Notes: generated from the sequence alone by a model not told the origin. Positions 8,948 to 18,036 are shown, numbered from the stretch's first letter. The stretch is 64,000 bases of DNA from Rhizobium pisi (GCF_003938655.1 NZ_RJJT01000013.1:1-64000), one strand, 5' to 3'. Made by a program: numbers and translations.

Positions 8948-9034
8948 GCCCAGATGGCGGAATTGGTAGACGCGCCAGCTTCAGGTGCTGGTACCCGAAA
9001 GGGTGTGGAGGTTCGAGTCCTCTTCTGGGCACCA
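8948..9034 (+). tRNA. tRNA-Leu (anticodon CAG)
   Basis: An 87-nt tRNA with paired acceptor arms GCCCAGA (8948-8954) and TCTGGGC (9024-9030), an encoded ACCA end, and a D-arm TGGCGGAATTGGTAGAC typical of class II leucine tRNAs. The anticodon stem CCAGC/GCTGG has loop TTCAGGT, a long variable arm, and T-arm GGTTCGAGTCC. The loop gives anticodon CAG, reading CUG leucine codons, which are abundant in this genome. Confidence 0.97.
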
Positions 9035-9228
9035 TTCCATTCTTGATCGCTACCAAGATCAAGGAGTTAAGTCTTTTCAATCAGGTTGCGCGGTTGGCAC
9101 TTTGTAAGAAGGCCTGACGACGCGCTTTGCCTAGATGCGTGGTCCCAGGCCGCCGATGGCGGAAGCCAAATCAGCGCAGGACACCCCGGACCATCGGCCG
9201 GCGCATGATGGTCTGGTTCAATGGCCTG

Positions 9229-9525
9229 TCACGCAGCCATGTGCGGTGTCGTCTTCCCGCTGTCGGAGATCACTGACAAAACCGCAATGCCGGCTTCTCT
9301 GGCAGCGCTGAGAAGCAATTCCCTGAGTTCGTCGATCCCGGCCTGCCCCATGATGGCATCGGCGCAAGCCTTGACGGCTGCGACGTACTCCTCGCCATCT
9401 TCAGACGGCCAGTCCGTCATCAGAACTTCAGCAGCGTCTCGGAGCGTCCTGACGATTCTATGCTTTCGCCGTTCGCCGAGAAAGAAAACGAGAGGCGCAA
9501 AATCCGCCGGTGTGTTCCATTGCAT
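9229..9525 (-). CDS. DUF982 family protein
   Basis: A 98-residue protein resembling the DUF982 family, small proteins found in many copies in Rhizobiales. The pattern is a short N-terminal strand, then R-I-V-R-T-L-R-DAAEVLMTDWP, a central AVKACADAI and a C-terminal AAREAGI segment. No catalytic residues or molecular role are known. It is monocistronic, divergent from the rfbF operon across a 342-base spacer. Confidence 0.8.
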   Translation of the reverse strand: MQWNTPADFAPLVFFLGERRKHRIVRTLRDAAEVLMTDWPSEDGEEYVAAVKACADAIMGQAGIDELRELLLSAAREAGIAVLSVISDSGKTTPHMAA

Positions 9526-9867
9526 GGCATTTTCTCCCCAAGGATTAGAATATTAGTAACAATGCAAGAAGAATGCCAGAGGGAGGCGGGAGGCGTTTTG
9601 TCGCCCGATAGAACCGCTCTTTATGAACGGCCTCGGCAACAGCTGCATGACTGATGCGGAAGCGGTTCCATTGTTTCGCGTGGCCCCGCGGAAACGCGGC
9701 TGCCGCTTCCGACCCGCCCGCAAGCCTCGCACAAGAACGAAATCGGATACCGGGACAAGGATGACCATACGGCCGTTTTGCCTGTGGAGAGCCCCGCATA
9801 CCGGACGGCCTCGCCGGGCGCCGGCCGAAAGCCATAACTGTTCTAAACACTCTGGAGTGCGCTTGGG
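9526..9867. other. Spacer between DUF982 gene and the CDP-sugar operon
   Basis: 342 bases with no convincing gene; short open frames here have no ribosome binding sites or family resemblance. It must hold the promoters of the DUF982 gene (left) and of the 10-kb plus-strand sugar operon (right). No JUMPstart/ops element and no clear sigma-70 hexamers were recognised. The only structure noted is a weak CACTC/GAGTG stem 10-20 bases before the rfbF start. Confidence 0.5.
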
Positions 9868-10641
9868 ATGAAAGTCGTAATTCTCGCCGGTGGTCTGGGT
9901 TCGCGCCTTGCCGAGGAGACCACGGTGCGCCCCAAGCCGCTGGTCGAAATCGGTGAAAAGCCAATCCTCTGGCACATCATGAACATCTATGCCCATCATG
10001 GCCTCAGTGATTTCATCATCTGCGCCGGCTACAAGGGCTATATGCTGAAGGAATATTTCGTAAACCTCTTCCTTCATCACAGCGACATCACAGTCGATCT
10101 CGCCACCAACACGGTCGAATATCACAAAGGCTCGAAGCCCAGCTGGCGCGTGACCGTGGTCGATACCGGCATGAGCTCCATGACAGGCGGCCGTCTCCGA
10201 CGCATCCGCGACCATCTGAACCCGGACGAACCCTTCTGCATGACTTACGGCGACGGCGTTGCCGATATCGACATCTCCGAAGAGATTGCATTCCATCGCA
10301 GCCACGGACTGAAGGCGACGATGTGTGCGGTGACGCCTCCGGGCCGATTCGGCGCGACGAACATCGAGAACGACGTCGTGACCGCCTTCATCGAAAAGCC
10401 GAAAGACAATGGCCAACGCATCAATGGCGGCTTCTTCGTGCTCCACCCTTCGGTGATCGACCTCATAGAAGGTGACGACACGATCTGGGAAGCCGGCCCG
10501 ATGCAGTGGCTGACAGCCAATAAGCAGCTGGCAGCATTCCGTCATAACGGCTTCTGGCAGCCCATGGATACGCTCCGCGAGCGCCACCAGCTCGAAGAAC
10601 TCTGGAGTTCAGGAAAGGCGCCGTGGAAGATATGGGCCTGA
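9868..10641 (+). CDS. rfbF: Glucose-1-phosphate cytidylyltransferase
   Basis: A 257-residue nucleotidyltransferase that makes CDP-glucose from CTP and glucose-1-phosphate, the entry step to CDP-sugars. The N-terminal signature is VILAGGLGSRLAEETTVRPKPLVEIGEKPILWHIM. Then come CAGYKGYMLKEYF and TYGDGVADIDI, the cytidylyltransferase-type loop, and NGGFFVLHP with a WQPMDT end typical of RfbF. The next gene begins inside its last codons, so the pair is translationally coupled. It is first gene of the long sugar operon. Confidence 0.96.
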   Translation: MKVVILAGGLGSRLAEETTVRPKPLVEIGEKPILWHIMNIYAHHGLSDFIICAGYKGYMLKEYFVNLFLHHSDITVDLATNTVEYHKGSKPSWRVTVVDTGMSSMTGGRLRRIRDHLNPDEPFCMTYGDGVADIDISEEIAFHRSHGLKATMCAVTPPGRFGATNIENDVVTAFIEKPKDNGQRINGGFFVLHPSVIDLIEGDDTIWEAGPMQWLTANKQLAAFRHNGFWQPMDTLRERHQLEELWSSGKAPWKIWA

Positions 10642-11696
10642 CGGACTTCTGGAATGGCCGGCGCGTATTCCTGACGGGACACACGGGGTTCAAGGGATCC
10701 TGGCTTTCATTGTGGCTGGAAAAGCTCGGCGCTGAGGTGACTGCTGTCTCGCTCGAGCCCGAAACCAATCCCTCGCTCTATGCGCGGCTTGCGCCCTGGA
10801 ACAGGCAGGGCCATCACATCGCCGACATCCGCGATGCGGTCGCATTCAGACAGCATTTCATCGATTTCAAGCCTGAAATCGTCATCCACATGGCAGCACA
10901 GGCGCTGGTTCGGCGCTCCTACGAAAACCCGACCGAAACCTTCGCGACCAATGTGATGGGAACGGCGAACGTGCTCGATGCGGTGCGGGAAACATCGTCG
11001 GTCAAGACGGTTCTCGTCGTCACCTCCGACAAGGTTTATGCCAATAACGGCAGCGGCGTTCCGTTCGTCGAAACGGATACACTGGGCGGCAAGGATCCCT
11101 ACTCCAACTCCAAGGCGTGCACCGAACTCGTCGTCCAGAGCTATCGTGACAGCTTCTTCAAGGCGCGCGCTATCAGGCTTGCAACGGTACGTGCCGGCAA
11201 TGTCATTGGCGGCGGCGACTGGTCGAAAGATCGGCTGATCCCAGACTTCATCCGCGCCTTCGAAAGCGGCCAGCCGATCCTGCTGCGCTATCCCGAAGCG
11301 ATCCGCCCTTGGCAGCATGTGCTGGAGCCGCTCGGCGGCTATCTCGCCTTCGCCGAAGCGCTAACGCTTCCCGGTGACGAGGACCTGCCCGAGGCTCTCA
11401 ATTTCGGCCCCGATCCGCAGAGCTTCGCGACGGTTTCCGAGCTTGCCGAAGCGCTCGGCCTTGCTCATGGTGTGAACAACGTCTGGAAGCGGGCGCCGGG
11501 AGAACATCTGCCTGAAGCGCCTGCCCTTACCTTGAGTTCCGCTCTGGCGCTCTCCGCCATCGGCTGGCGTCCGCGCCTCAGCCTGCAGCAGACAATCGAC
11601 TGGACAGCCGCCTGGTACAAGGCCAACCGAGAAGGCGCCGACATGCGCGCCTTCTCGCTCGGCCAGATCGCGGCCTATGAGGAAACAGTATCATGA
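10623..11696 (+). CDS. rfbG: CDP-glucose 4,6-dehydratase
   Basis: A 357-residue extended short-chain dehydrogenase. The NAD-binding glycine motif is TGHTGFKGSW. The catalytic Tyr-x3-Lys is YSNSK in the DPYSNSKACTELV segment, and GNVIGGGDWSKDRLIPD is a typical CDP-glucose dehydratase motif. It converts CDP-glucose to CDP-4-keto-6-deoxyglucose. The start is GTG 10623 (19-base overlap with rfbF) or ATG 10632. Its four-base overlap with the following methyltransferase gene indicates a single message. Confidence 0.95.
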   Translation: MEDMGLTDFWNGRRVFLTGHTGFKGSWLSLWLEKLGAEVTAVSLEPETNPSLYARLAPWNRQGHHIADIRDAVAFRQHFIDFKPEIVIHMAAQALVRRSYENPTETFATNVMGTANVLDAVRETSSVKTVLVVTSDKVYANNGSGVPFVETDTLGGKDPYSNSKACTELVVQSYRDSFFKARAIRLATVRAGNVIGGGDWSKDRLIPDFIRAFESGQPILLRYPEAIRPWQHVLEPLGGYLAFAEALTLPGDEDLPEALNFGPDPQSFATVSELAEALGLAHGVNNVWKRAPGEHLPEAPALTLSSALALSAIGWRPRLSLQQTIDWTAAWYKANREGADMRAFSLGQIAAYEETVS

Positions 11697-12928
11697 CAGC
11701 GCATAATTGCCGGTTCTGCAACGCTCCGCTGAAGCATCGTTTTGTCGACCTGGGCTCGATGCCGCTCGCCAATGCCTATCTGACGGAGGAGCAGCTCAAG
11801 CAGCCCGAGCCATCTTATCCGCTGCGCGCCTTCGTCTGCTCGGAATGCTGGCTGGTGCAGGCCGATGCCTTTGTTCCGCCGGAGGATATCTTCAGTCACT
11901 ATGCCTATTTCTCCTCCTACAGCGATGGCTGGGTGGAGCATGCCCGCCAGTTTACCCTCATGGCCCGGAAGCGCTTCGGCCTCGATGAGGCATCGCAGGT
12001 GATCGAGGTGGCAAGCAATGACGGTTACCTCCTTAAGCATTTCGTCGAGGCCGGCGTACCGGTGCTCGGCATAGAGCCGGCTGAGAACGTCGCAGAAGTC
12101 GCGCGGCAAATCGGCGTTCCCACGGAAGCGCGCTTCTTCGGCAGGGAAACGGCGGCCGATCTCGTCTCCCGCGGCCTTGCCGCCGACATTGCCATCGGCA
12201 ACAACGTGCTGGCACATGTTCCTGCTATTAATGATTTCGTCGGCGGTCTTTCGGCCGTGCTGAAGCGCGACGGCGTGGTCAGCGTCGAATTTCCGCATCT
12301 GCTGCGGCTGATGGAAAACATCCAGTTCGACACCGTCTATCACGAGCATTTCTATTATTTATCGCTGCTGGCAGTCGAGAAGGTCTTTGCGGCACACGGC
12401 CTCAAAGTGTTCGACGTTGAAGAATTGCCAACACATGGCGGCAGCCTGCGTGTGCTCGCCTGCCGGACAACCTCTACCGCACATGCGACCTGCCCAGGCG
12501 TTGCCAAGGTGCGCGCCGACGAAGCGGCCGCCGACTTCGAAAAGGTCGAGACCTACGAGGCCTTCCAGAACCGTGTGGCGCCGATCAAGGATGGGCTGCT
12601 TGCCTTCCTCAATGAAGCCAAGCGCAACGGCAAGACGGTTGCAGCCTATGGGGCGGCCGCCAAGGGCAATACGCTCCTGAATTTCTGCGGCATAGGCACC
12701 GACCTCATCGACTATGTCGTCGACCGCAATCCGCACAAGCAGGGGCATTACCTGCCGGGCAGCAAGCTGCCGATCTATGCGCCGGAGAAGATGGACGAGA
12801 CGCAGCCGGATTATGTGCTCATCCTGCCCTGGAACATCAAGAACGAGGTCGTTGCGGCCAACAGCAGGGTCGGCGCCTGGGGCGGACGCTTCGCCGTCGC
12901 CGTGCCGGAACTGACGGTGATCGGATGA
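11693..12928 (+). CDS. Zinc-finger sugar C-methyltransferase (TylC3-like, three-domain)
   Basis: A 411-residue SAM-dependent methyltransferase of the NDP-hexose C-methyltransferase type. The N-terminal zinc module has two CxxC pairs (CRFC, CSEC). The central Rossmann domain has motif I VIEVASNDGYLL and the conserved YHEHFYYLS loop. The C-terminal domain carries VAAYGAAAKGNTLLNF. Enzymes of this layout (TylC3, TcaB9) methylate C-3 of 4-keto-6-deoxy sugars. Lying directly after rfbFG, it probably acts on CDP-4-keto-6-deoxyglucose or its derivative. It overlaps both neighbours by 4 bases. Confidence 0.88.
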   Translation: MTAHNCRFCNAPLKHRFVDLGSMPLANAYLTEEQLKQPEPSYPLRAFVCSECWLVQADAFVPPEDIFSHYAYFSSYSDGWVEHARQFTLMARKRFGLDEASQVIEVASNDGYLLKHFVEAGVPVLGIEPAENVAEVARQIGVPTEARFFGRETAADLVSRGLAADIAIGNNVLAHVPAINDFVGGLSAVLKRDGVVSVEFPHLLRLMENIQFDTVYHEHFYYLSLLAVEKVFAAHGLKVFDVEELPTHGGSLRVLACRTTSTAHATCPGVAKVRADEAAADFEKVETYEAFQNRVAPIKDGLLAFLNEAKRNGKTVAAYGAAAKGNTLLNFCGIGTDLIDYVVDRNPHKQGHYLPGSKLPIYAPEKMDETQPDYVLILPWNIKNEVVAANSRVGAWGGRFAVAVPELTVIG

Positions 12929-13467
12929 AATTTATTCCGACCGCGGTTTCGGGCGCCTTTGTCGTGGAAATCGACGCGCGCTCCGACAACCGTGGAATGT
13001 TCGCCCGAACCTTCGACGCGCAGAGCTTCGCGGCGCAGGGTCTGATACCGGTCTACCCGCAGTGTAATATCACGCAAAACCACAGGCGCGGGACGTTGCG
13101 CGGTATGCATTACCAGGCCGAGCCACGACCGGAGGTGAAGATCGTGCGTGCTACGCGCGGCAAGGTCTTCGACGTGGCGCTCGATCTGAGGCCGGATTCG
13201 CCGAGCTATCTCAAATGGGCATCAGTGGAACTCGATGCGGCCCGTCACAATGCCTTCTACATACCTGTCGGATGTGCCCACGGCTTCCTGACGCTCGAGG
13301 ACGACTGCGAGCTCTTCTATCAGATGTCGCAAGCCTACGTACCGGAACTTGCCCGCGGTGTCCGCTGGGATGATCCCGCCTTTTCCATCGCCTGGCCGTT
13401 TACGCCGAGCGTCATCAGCGAGCGCGACGCCGCGCTTGAGAGCTACAGCCAGGAGACAAGTCTTTGA
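12925..13467 (+). CDS. NDP-4-keto-6-deoxy-sugar epimerase (RfbC-like cupin)
   Basis: A 180-residue RmlC-fold protein. The N-terminal catalytic region has RGMFARTFD, then LRGMHYQ with the family's catalytic histidine, VFDVALDLR, and PVGCAHGFLTLED. Residues and length match dTDP-4-keto-6-deoxyglucose 3,5-epimerases and their 3- or 5-epimerase relatives. Here the donor is presumably CDP-activated, so the exact epimerised carbon is open. The gene starts inside the methyltransferase stop (ATGA) and ends inside the next start codon (TTGA). Confidence 0.88.
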   Translation: MKFIPTAVSGAFVVEIDARSDNRGMFARTFDAQSFAAQGLIPVYPQCNITQNHRRGTLRGMHYQAEPRPEVKIVRATRGKVFDVALDLRPDSPSYLKWASVELDAARHNAFYIPVGCAHGFLTLEDDCELFYQMSQAYVPELARGVRWDDPAFSIAWPFTPSVISERDAALESYSQETSL

Positions 13468-14708
13468 GCGGCATCAAACTCAGCATCTGCATCCCAACCT
13501 ATAATCGCGAAGCCTACTTGCGAAACGCGCTCGAGCACTGCGAGAAATACAATTTCACCTTTCCCTACGAGATCGTCATTTCGGACAACGCTTCGACTGA
13601 CAACACGACCCAGCTCGTTGAGGAATTCACCGCCAAAGGACTGCCGATCCACTATCATCGCCGCGCTGTCAACGGTGGCTCAGGGCCGAATCTCGCCTGC
13701 GCCTTCCATCATGCGGTCGGTGAATATTCGATCTACCTTGCCGACGACGATTTTCTGGTCCCGAGCGGCGTCGAGGCGGCGATGGCCTACCTGGACGCCA
13801 ACCCCGAAGTCGCCGCTTGTCACGCGCCTTGGTATTTCTACGACGAGATCGAAGACCGCGACCTCTATCAGTTCTATAAGATCGATGAGAACGTCAAGTT
13901 CGAGCAGCGTAATTTCGCGGCGGTATTCCAGTTCATTTGCGAACGCCATATCTTCCCGGAGATCGGCATCTATCGCGCCTCGGCACTGCGGTCCTCCTGG
14001 GTCCCGCGCGATTTCTGCTTCTGGGCCTTCTCCTACCTCGCGCATTTCCTCGACCAGGGCGCCGTCGCCTTCCTGAAACAGCCGTTCTATCGCTCGGTCG
14101 CCGTCTCCAAGATTGCGCCGAACCGCCAGCAGGCCGGCAATGACGACGTCATGACCTCCTGGGACAAATATCGCGGCGGCCTCGAGTATTTCCTCTATAT
14201 CGGCTCCAAGCGCGGCAATCTTGCCACGACCCGCGAAGCCCGCATCGTCTTCGAGGATCTCTGTAAGGTCTTCACGCTCAACCGCATGGCGGTCGCATTC
14301 CGTTTCTGGGCGCAAAGGAAGGATTTCATCAAGGCCTACGAGCTTTATACCCGCCTGGCGATCGGCGGCATGCCCGACCATCCCGAGGTCATCCATATCC
14401 GCAATTCGCTGCCGCTGATGGTGGCGATCCAGACTCTTGCCTATCAGGTCAGCGCAACCGAGGGCATCAGTCGCCTGATGCTCAGCGGCGTCGCTGACCG
14501 ACGCTCAATCGAGGAAATGCTGCGCGATCTCGGCCTGCCGGCGGAGGTCGATGTCATCGAGGAAACGGCGGGCCACGATTTCGCCCTCACGAAGCACACG
14601 GCGGTTTTCATCGCCGACGCTACGCGCCACGACGAATTCGTCACACTCGGCTACAAGCCGAACCTGATCTTCAGCGAGCAGGACCTAATCCAGCACGTGA
14701 TCATCTGA
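13464..14708 (+). CDS. Family 2 glycosyltransferase
   Basis: A 414-residue GT-A glycosyltransferase. The N-terminus is LSICIPTYNREAYLRNAL, followed by ISDNASTDNT and the metal-binding DDD of YLADDDFLVPSGVEAA. The remaining 200 residues are unassigned. The start is the unusual TTG 13464, supported by AGGAG 8 bases upstream and a TTGA overlap with the epimerase stop. It probably transfers the CDP-activated branched sugar made by the upstream enzymes to an acceptor; that is inference from position. The last gene of the first tightly coupled block; 120 bases follow before the next gene. Confidence 0.88.
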   Translation: MSGIKLSICIPTYNREAYLRNALEHCEKYNFTFPYEIVISDNASTDNTTQLVEEFTAKGLPIHYHRRAVNGGSGPNLACAFHHAVGEYSIYLADDDFLVPSGVEAAMAYLDANPEVAACHAPWYFYDEIEDRDLYQFYKIDENVKFEQRNFAAVFQFICERHIFPEIGIYRASALRSSWVPRDFCFWAFSYLAHFLDQGAVAFLKQPFYRSVAVSKIAPNRQQAGNDDVMTSWDKYRGGLEYFLYIGSKRGNLATTREARIVFEDLCKVFTLNRMAVAFRFWAQRKDFIKAYELYTRLAIGGMPDHPEVIHIRNSLPLMVAIQTLAYQVSATEGISRLMLSGVADRRSIEEMLRDLGLPAEVDVIEETAGHDFALTKHTAVFIADATRHDEFVTLGYKPNLIFSEQDLIQHVII

Positions 14709-14828
14709 ACGAATGCCGCGCGGAGCCTTGCGGCCAACGCTAAGCCTCGCGCCAGTTTCATGCGTTAGTCAGTTTTAATGTGCCCCCGGCTTTGCGAGTT
14801 CCAGGCCCTCATCCCGAGAGAATAAGGC

Positions 14829-15977
14829 ATGACGAACAGAATATTCTACACCAAACCATCGATCACCGAGCTGGAAACCGGTTATGCCGCCGATGCTGCC
14901 GCAAACGGTTGGGGCGCGCGCTGCTACGATTACATCAATCGCTTCGAGCGCGAATTCGGCGCCTATCTCGGCAGCGGGTTTGCAATCGCGACATCGAGCT
15001 GCACCGGCGCGATGCATATGGGGCTCGCCGCACTTGGCATCGGCCCCGGCGATGAGGTAATCCTTGCCGACACGAACTGGGTGGCGACCGTAGCACCCAT
15101 CACGCATCTCGGCGCGAGCCCCGTCTTCGTCGATGTTCTGCCCGATACATGGTGCATCGATCCCGCTGCCGTCGAGCGCAGCATCACGCCGCACACCAGG
15201 GCGATCATCGCCACGCACATCTACGGCAATCTCTGCGACATGGATGCACTGATCGAAATCGGCAAGCGCACCGGTGTCGCCGTGATTGAAGACGCGGCCG
15301 AGGCGGTCGGCTCGGTCTGGCACGGTCGCCGCGCCGGCTCGATCGGCACCTTCGGCACCTTCTCCTTCCATGGCACCAAGACACTGACAACAGGCGAAGG
15401 CGGCATGTTCGTCACCAGCGACGCCGATCTTTACGAAAAGGTGCTGACGCTCAGCAACCACGGCCGTGCCCGCAGCCAGAAGAAACAGTTCTGGCCGGAC
15501 GTGATTGGTTTTAAATACAAGATGTCGAACGTCCAGGCGGCTATCGGCTGTGCCCAGTTGGAGCGCATCGACGAGCTCGTCTCCCGCAAACGGGAAATTC
15601 TTGCCGCCTATATGATGCGCCTCTCGACGCTCACCGGCATCAGCATGAACCCGGAATATACCGGCACGATCAACGGTGCGTGGATGCCTACGGCCGTCTT
15701 CCACTCTGCCACCGGTATCACTCGCGAAATGCTGCAACAGGCTTTCGAAGCGGCCAATATCGATGCGCGCGTCTTCTTCCACCCGCTTTCCAGCCTTTCG
15801 ATGTTCGAGGGAAAGCCTGCCAACATCAACGCCTGGAGCATTCCGGAGCGAGCGATCAACCTGCCGAGCTACCATGACATGAGCGAGGCCGATATCAATC
15901 GTGTCGCCGAGACGCTGATCTCGGTCGTCCGCAGCCATCAGGACAGCAGCGCCGTTCACCTCCGCCAGTCGGCCTGA
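14829..15977 (+). CDS. DegT/DnrJ/EryC1-family sugar aminotransferase
   Basis: A 382-residue PLP enzyme. Motifs in order are TSSCTGAMHMGLAALGIGPGDEVI, DTNWVATVAPI, VIEDAAEAVGS (PLP-binding aspartate), and FSFHGTKTLTTGEGG, in which the lysine forms the PLP aldimine. The family aminates keto-sugars on NDP carriers, as in perosamine or bacillosamine synthesis. The usual partner would be a 4-keto-6-deoxy sugar such as the rfbG product. It opens the second half of the cluster, so it may use that sugar or a different one. Confidence 0.92.
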   Translation: MTNRIFYTKPSITELETGYAADAAANGWGARCYDYINRFEREFGAYLGSGFAIATSSCTGAMHMGLAALGIGPGDEVILADTNWVATVAPITHLGASPVFVDVLPDTWCIDPAAVERSITPHTRAIIATHIYGNLCDMDALIEIGKRTGVAVIEDAAEAVGSVWHGRRAGSIGTFGTFSFHGTKTLTTGEGGMFVTSDADLYEKVLTLSNHGRARSQKKQFWPDVIGFKYKMSNVQAAIGCAQLERIDELVSRKREILAAYMMRLSTLTGISMNPEYTGTINGAWMPTAVFHSATGITREMLQQAFEAANIDARVFFHPLSSLSMFEGKPANINAWSIPERAINLPSYHDMSEADINRVAETLISVVRSHQDSSAVHLRQSA

Positions 15978-16008
15978 GCACAGACTATACAGAAGGTTTC
16001 AGAGACTT

Positions 16009-16761
16009 ATGACCATCAAGGACGATCGCCTCGAATTCGAAGCCCGCAAGCGCGAAATGTCGCTTGCGCTCGGCAAGGACGAAGACGCCTTCCAGCAGGC
16101 ACTGAACACGCTGGTGGCGCTCGACAAGTATGATTACGCCTATCTCTGGTCCTGGATGGGCGTGCCGATCATTCAAATGCCTGCCGACGTGATGGCCACC
16201 CAGGAGGTAATCTGGAACACCAAGCCCGACATCATCATAGAAACAGGTGTGGCTCGCGGCGGCTCGATGATCTTCATGGCTTCGCTGCTGAAGGTGATCG
16301 GCAAAGGCAAGGTGATCGGAGTCGACATCGACATCCGCGCCCACAACCGCGATTCCATCGAGAAGCATCCGCTCTCGCCGTTGATCACGCTGATCGAAGG
16401 ACCGTCGACCACGGCCGAGACGCTTGCCAAGGTCAAAGCCGAAATCCCGGCCGGCGCTTCCGTCATGGTCGTTCTCGACAGCGACCACAGCCGCGATCAC
16501 GTTCTCGATGAGCTGCGCTGTTACGGCCCGCTGGTCACCAAGGGCCAGTATATCGTCGTCGCCGATACCCTGCTCGGCAGGGGGGACATGTCTCAGACGC
16601 CGACCAAGCGCTCGAAAATCTGGTATCCCGGTGATGAGCCCTACGCGGCGCTCAACACCTATCTCAAGGAGACAGACCGTTTCGAGACCGACGAGGCGCT
16701 GAACGGCAAGCTGGTGCTTTCCAGTTCGCCGGGAGGATATCTTAAATGCATCCGCGGATGA
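16009..16761 (+). CDS. CmcI-like / rhamnosyl O-methyltransferase family protein
   Basis: A 250-residue protein of the cephalosporin hydroxylase CmcI/RhmOMT family. Motifs are DIIIETGVARGGS (SAM motif I), VIGVDIDIRAHNRDSI, MVVLDSDHSRDHV (metal-binding aspartates and histidine) and YIVVADTLLGRG. Despite the historical hydroxylase name, members act mainly as SAM- and metal-dependent O-methyltransferases on sugars or small molecules. Context suggests methylation of a hydroxyl on a sugar. The GNAT gene starts 16 bases before its stop. Confidence 0.87.
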   Translation: MTIKDDRLEFEARKREMSLALGKDEDAFQQALNTLVALDKYDYAYLWSWMGVPIIQMPADVMATQEVIWNTKPDIIIETGVARGGSMIFMASLLKVIGKGKVIGVDIDIRAHNRDSIEKHPLSPLITLIEGPSTTAETLAKVKAEIPAGASVMVVLDSDHSRDHVLDELRCYGPLVTKGQYIVVADTLLGRGDMSQTPTKRSKIWYPGDEPYAALNTYLKETDRFETDEALNGKLVLSSSPGGYLKCIRG

Positions 16762-17309
16762 CGGAGAGGACGGAGAGCCATCGCCATGTTCCGCGCCAGG
16801 CGCTGGTCAGACTGCGCCCGGTGGCGGATTGCGACCGGCCGCTGCTCTTTTCCCTCCGCCGCGACAACGCGCTCCAGTCACTCCTGCTGACGGTGCCCGA
16901 TGCAACCGATGATGCGGCGCTCGACGCCTGGATCGAACGGCGGCGTACTGAGACGGGTGGGGCATTTCTCGTCATCGAGGATCAGAACAGCGGTAAGGCT
17001 GAGGGCTATGTGCAGATCACCCAGGTCCATCGCCGGAACGCGACCGGCTACGGTGGCATCGTTCTGGCGGAGGGCGCGCGCGGCCTCGGGCTCGGACGCG
17101 CGGCCCTTGCCGAGCTTGCACGCCATGCTTCCCGCGTGCTCGGTCTTCGCAAGCTGATGGCTGAAATCGACATCGACAATGCTGCCTCCATAGGTCTGCA
17201 TCTATCGCTCGGCTATCGCGAGGTGGGTCTTCTCGAAGCGCATTTCGCCGACGCCAATGGCATGACGCGCGACGTGATGCTGTTCGAGCGACGACTGGGG
17301 GACGAGTGA
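16746..17309 (+). CDS. GNAT family N-acetyltransferase
   Basis: A 187-residue GNAT with the core VIEDQNSGKAEGYVQITQVHRRNATGYGGIVLAEGARGLGLGRAALAEL (acetyl-CoA loop G-L-G-L-G-R-A) and DIDNAASIGLHLSLGYREVG. In sugar clusters such enzymes often acetylate an aminosugar, as in PseH or the last step after a DegT aminotransferase. That role is inferred here. GGGAGGA lies 8 bases before ATG 16746, within the preceding gene, so the overlap is real. Confidence 0.87.
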   Translation: MHPRMTERTESHRHVPRQALVRLRPVADCDRPLLFSLRRDNALQSLLLTVPDATDDAALDAWIERRRTETGGAFLVIEDQNSGKAEGYVQITQVHRRNATGYGGIVLAEGARGLGLGRAALAELARHASRVLGLRKLMAEIDIDNAASIGLHLSLGYREVGLLEAHFADANGMTRDVMLFERRLGDE

Positions 17310-17310
17310 C

Positions 17311-18036
17311 ATGACTGCCGTCGTCATTACCCAACCGATGCTGTTTCCGTGGCCGGGCTTTTTCGAACAGCTGATGATCGCCGACGGCTATATTTATCTC
17401 GACGATACGCAGTTTTCGAAGGGTAGCTTCACCAACCGCATTCAGCTTTTACGCAGCAACGATCGTTGCTGGATGACGATCCCTCTTGCCGGCAAGGGCA
17501 GCTTTCAGAAGATTTCCGAACTCACCGCGGCGGGCGAGGACTGGAAAGCAAGCCATCGCGCGCTGCTGCGCCAATCATTGCTCGGCGCGCCCTTCATCGA
17601 CGATGCGCTTTCGATCTTCGACAGCGTCTATCGCCATTCCTCACTGCTGGAGCTGCTGATCGCCAGCATTGAGGAACCCGCCCGCTATCTCGGCATCGGC
17701 AAGAACCGAAAGATCGAGAAGACCAGCGAGATGGGCGTCGAGGGCACTTCCTGGCAGCGCGTGCTGGATATCGTGCTGAAGGCCAGCGGCACTCGCTATC
17801 TCACGGGTCACGGTGCGGCGAATTATCTCGACCACACCGCCTTCGAACAAGCCGGCGTGCATGTCGAATACATGAACTACAGCCGCACCCCCTGGCCTCA
17901 GCCGGTCGGTACGTTCACCCCCTATGTTTCTGTGCTCGATCTCATCGCCCGAATGGGTCCGGAGGCGCGTAATTGTCTCATCCCGGCCACGGTAGCGTGG
18001 CAAGACTTCCTGAAGGAGGAAACGGTCACATCATGA
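17311..18036 (+). CDS. WbqC-family protein
   Basis: A 241-residue protein that opens with the WbqC signature VVITQPMLFPWPGFFEQLMIADGYIYLDDTQFSKGSFTNRIQL. It then has MTIPLAGKG, the KIEKTSEM segment, and GHGAANYLD with VEYMNYSRTPWPQ. WbqC-like proteins recur in O-antigen and other glycan clusters, but the reaction is not established. It starts 2 bases after the GNAT stop and overlaps the PhyH gene by ATGA, so the three proteins are probably made together. Confidence 0.85.
   Translation: MTAVVITQPMLFPWPGFFEQLMIADGYIYLDDTQFSKGSFTNRIQLLRSNDRCWMTIPLAGKGSFQKISELTAAGEDWKASHRALLRQSLLGAPFIDDALSIFDSVYRHSSLLELLIASIEEPARYLGIGKNRKIEKTSEMGVEGTSWQRVLDIVLKASGTRYLTGHGAANYLDHTAFEQAGVHVEYMNYSRTPWPQPVGTFTPYVSVLDLIARMGPEARNCLIPATVAWQDFLKEETVTS

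Noticed and set aside
9035..9228. Integration site or gene remnant next to tRNA-Leu
   Set aside because: No repeat of the tRNA 3' end, no integrase and no phage-like frame was found downstream in the window.
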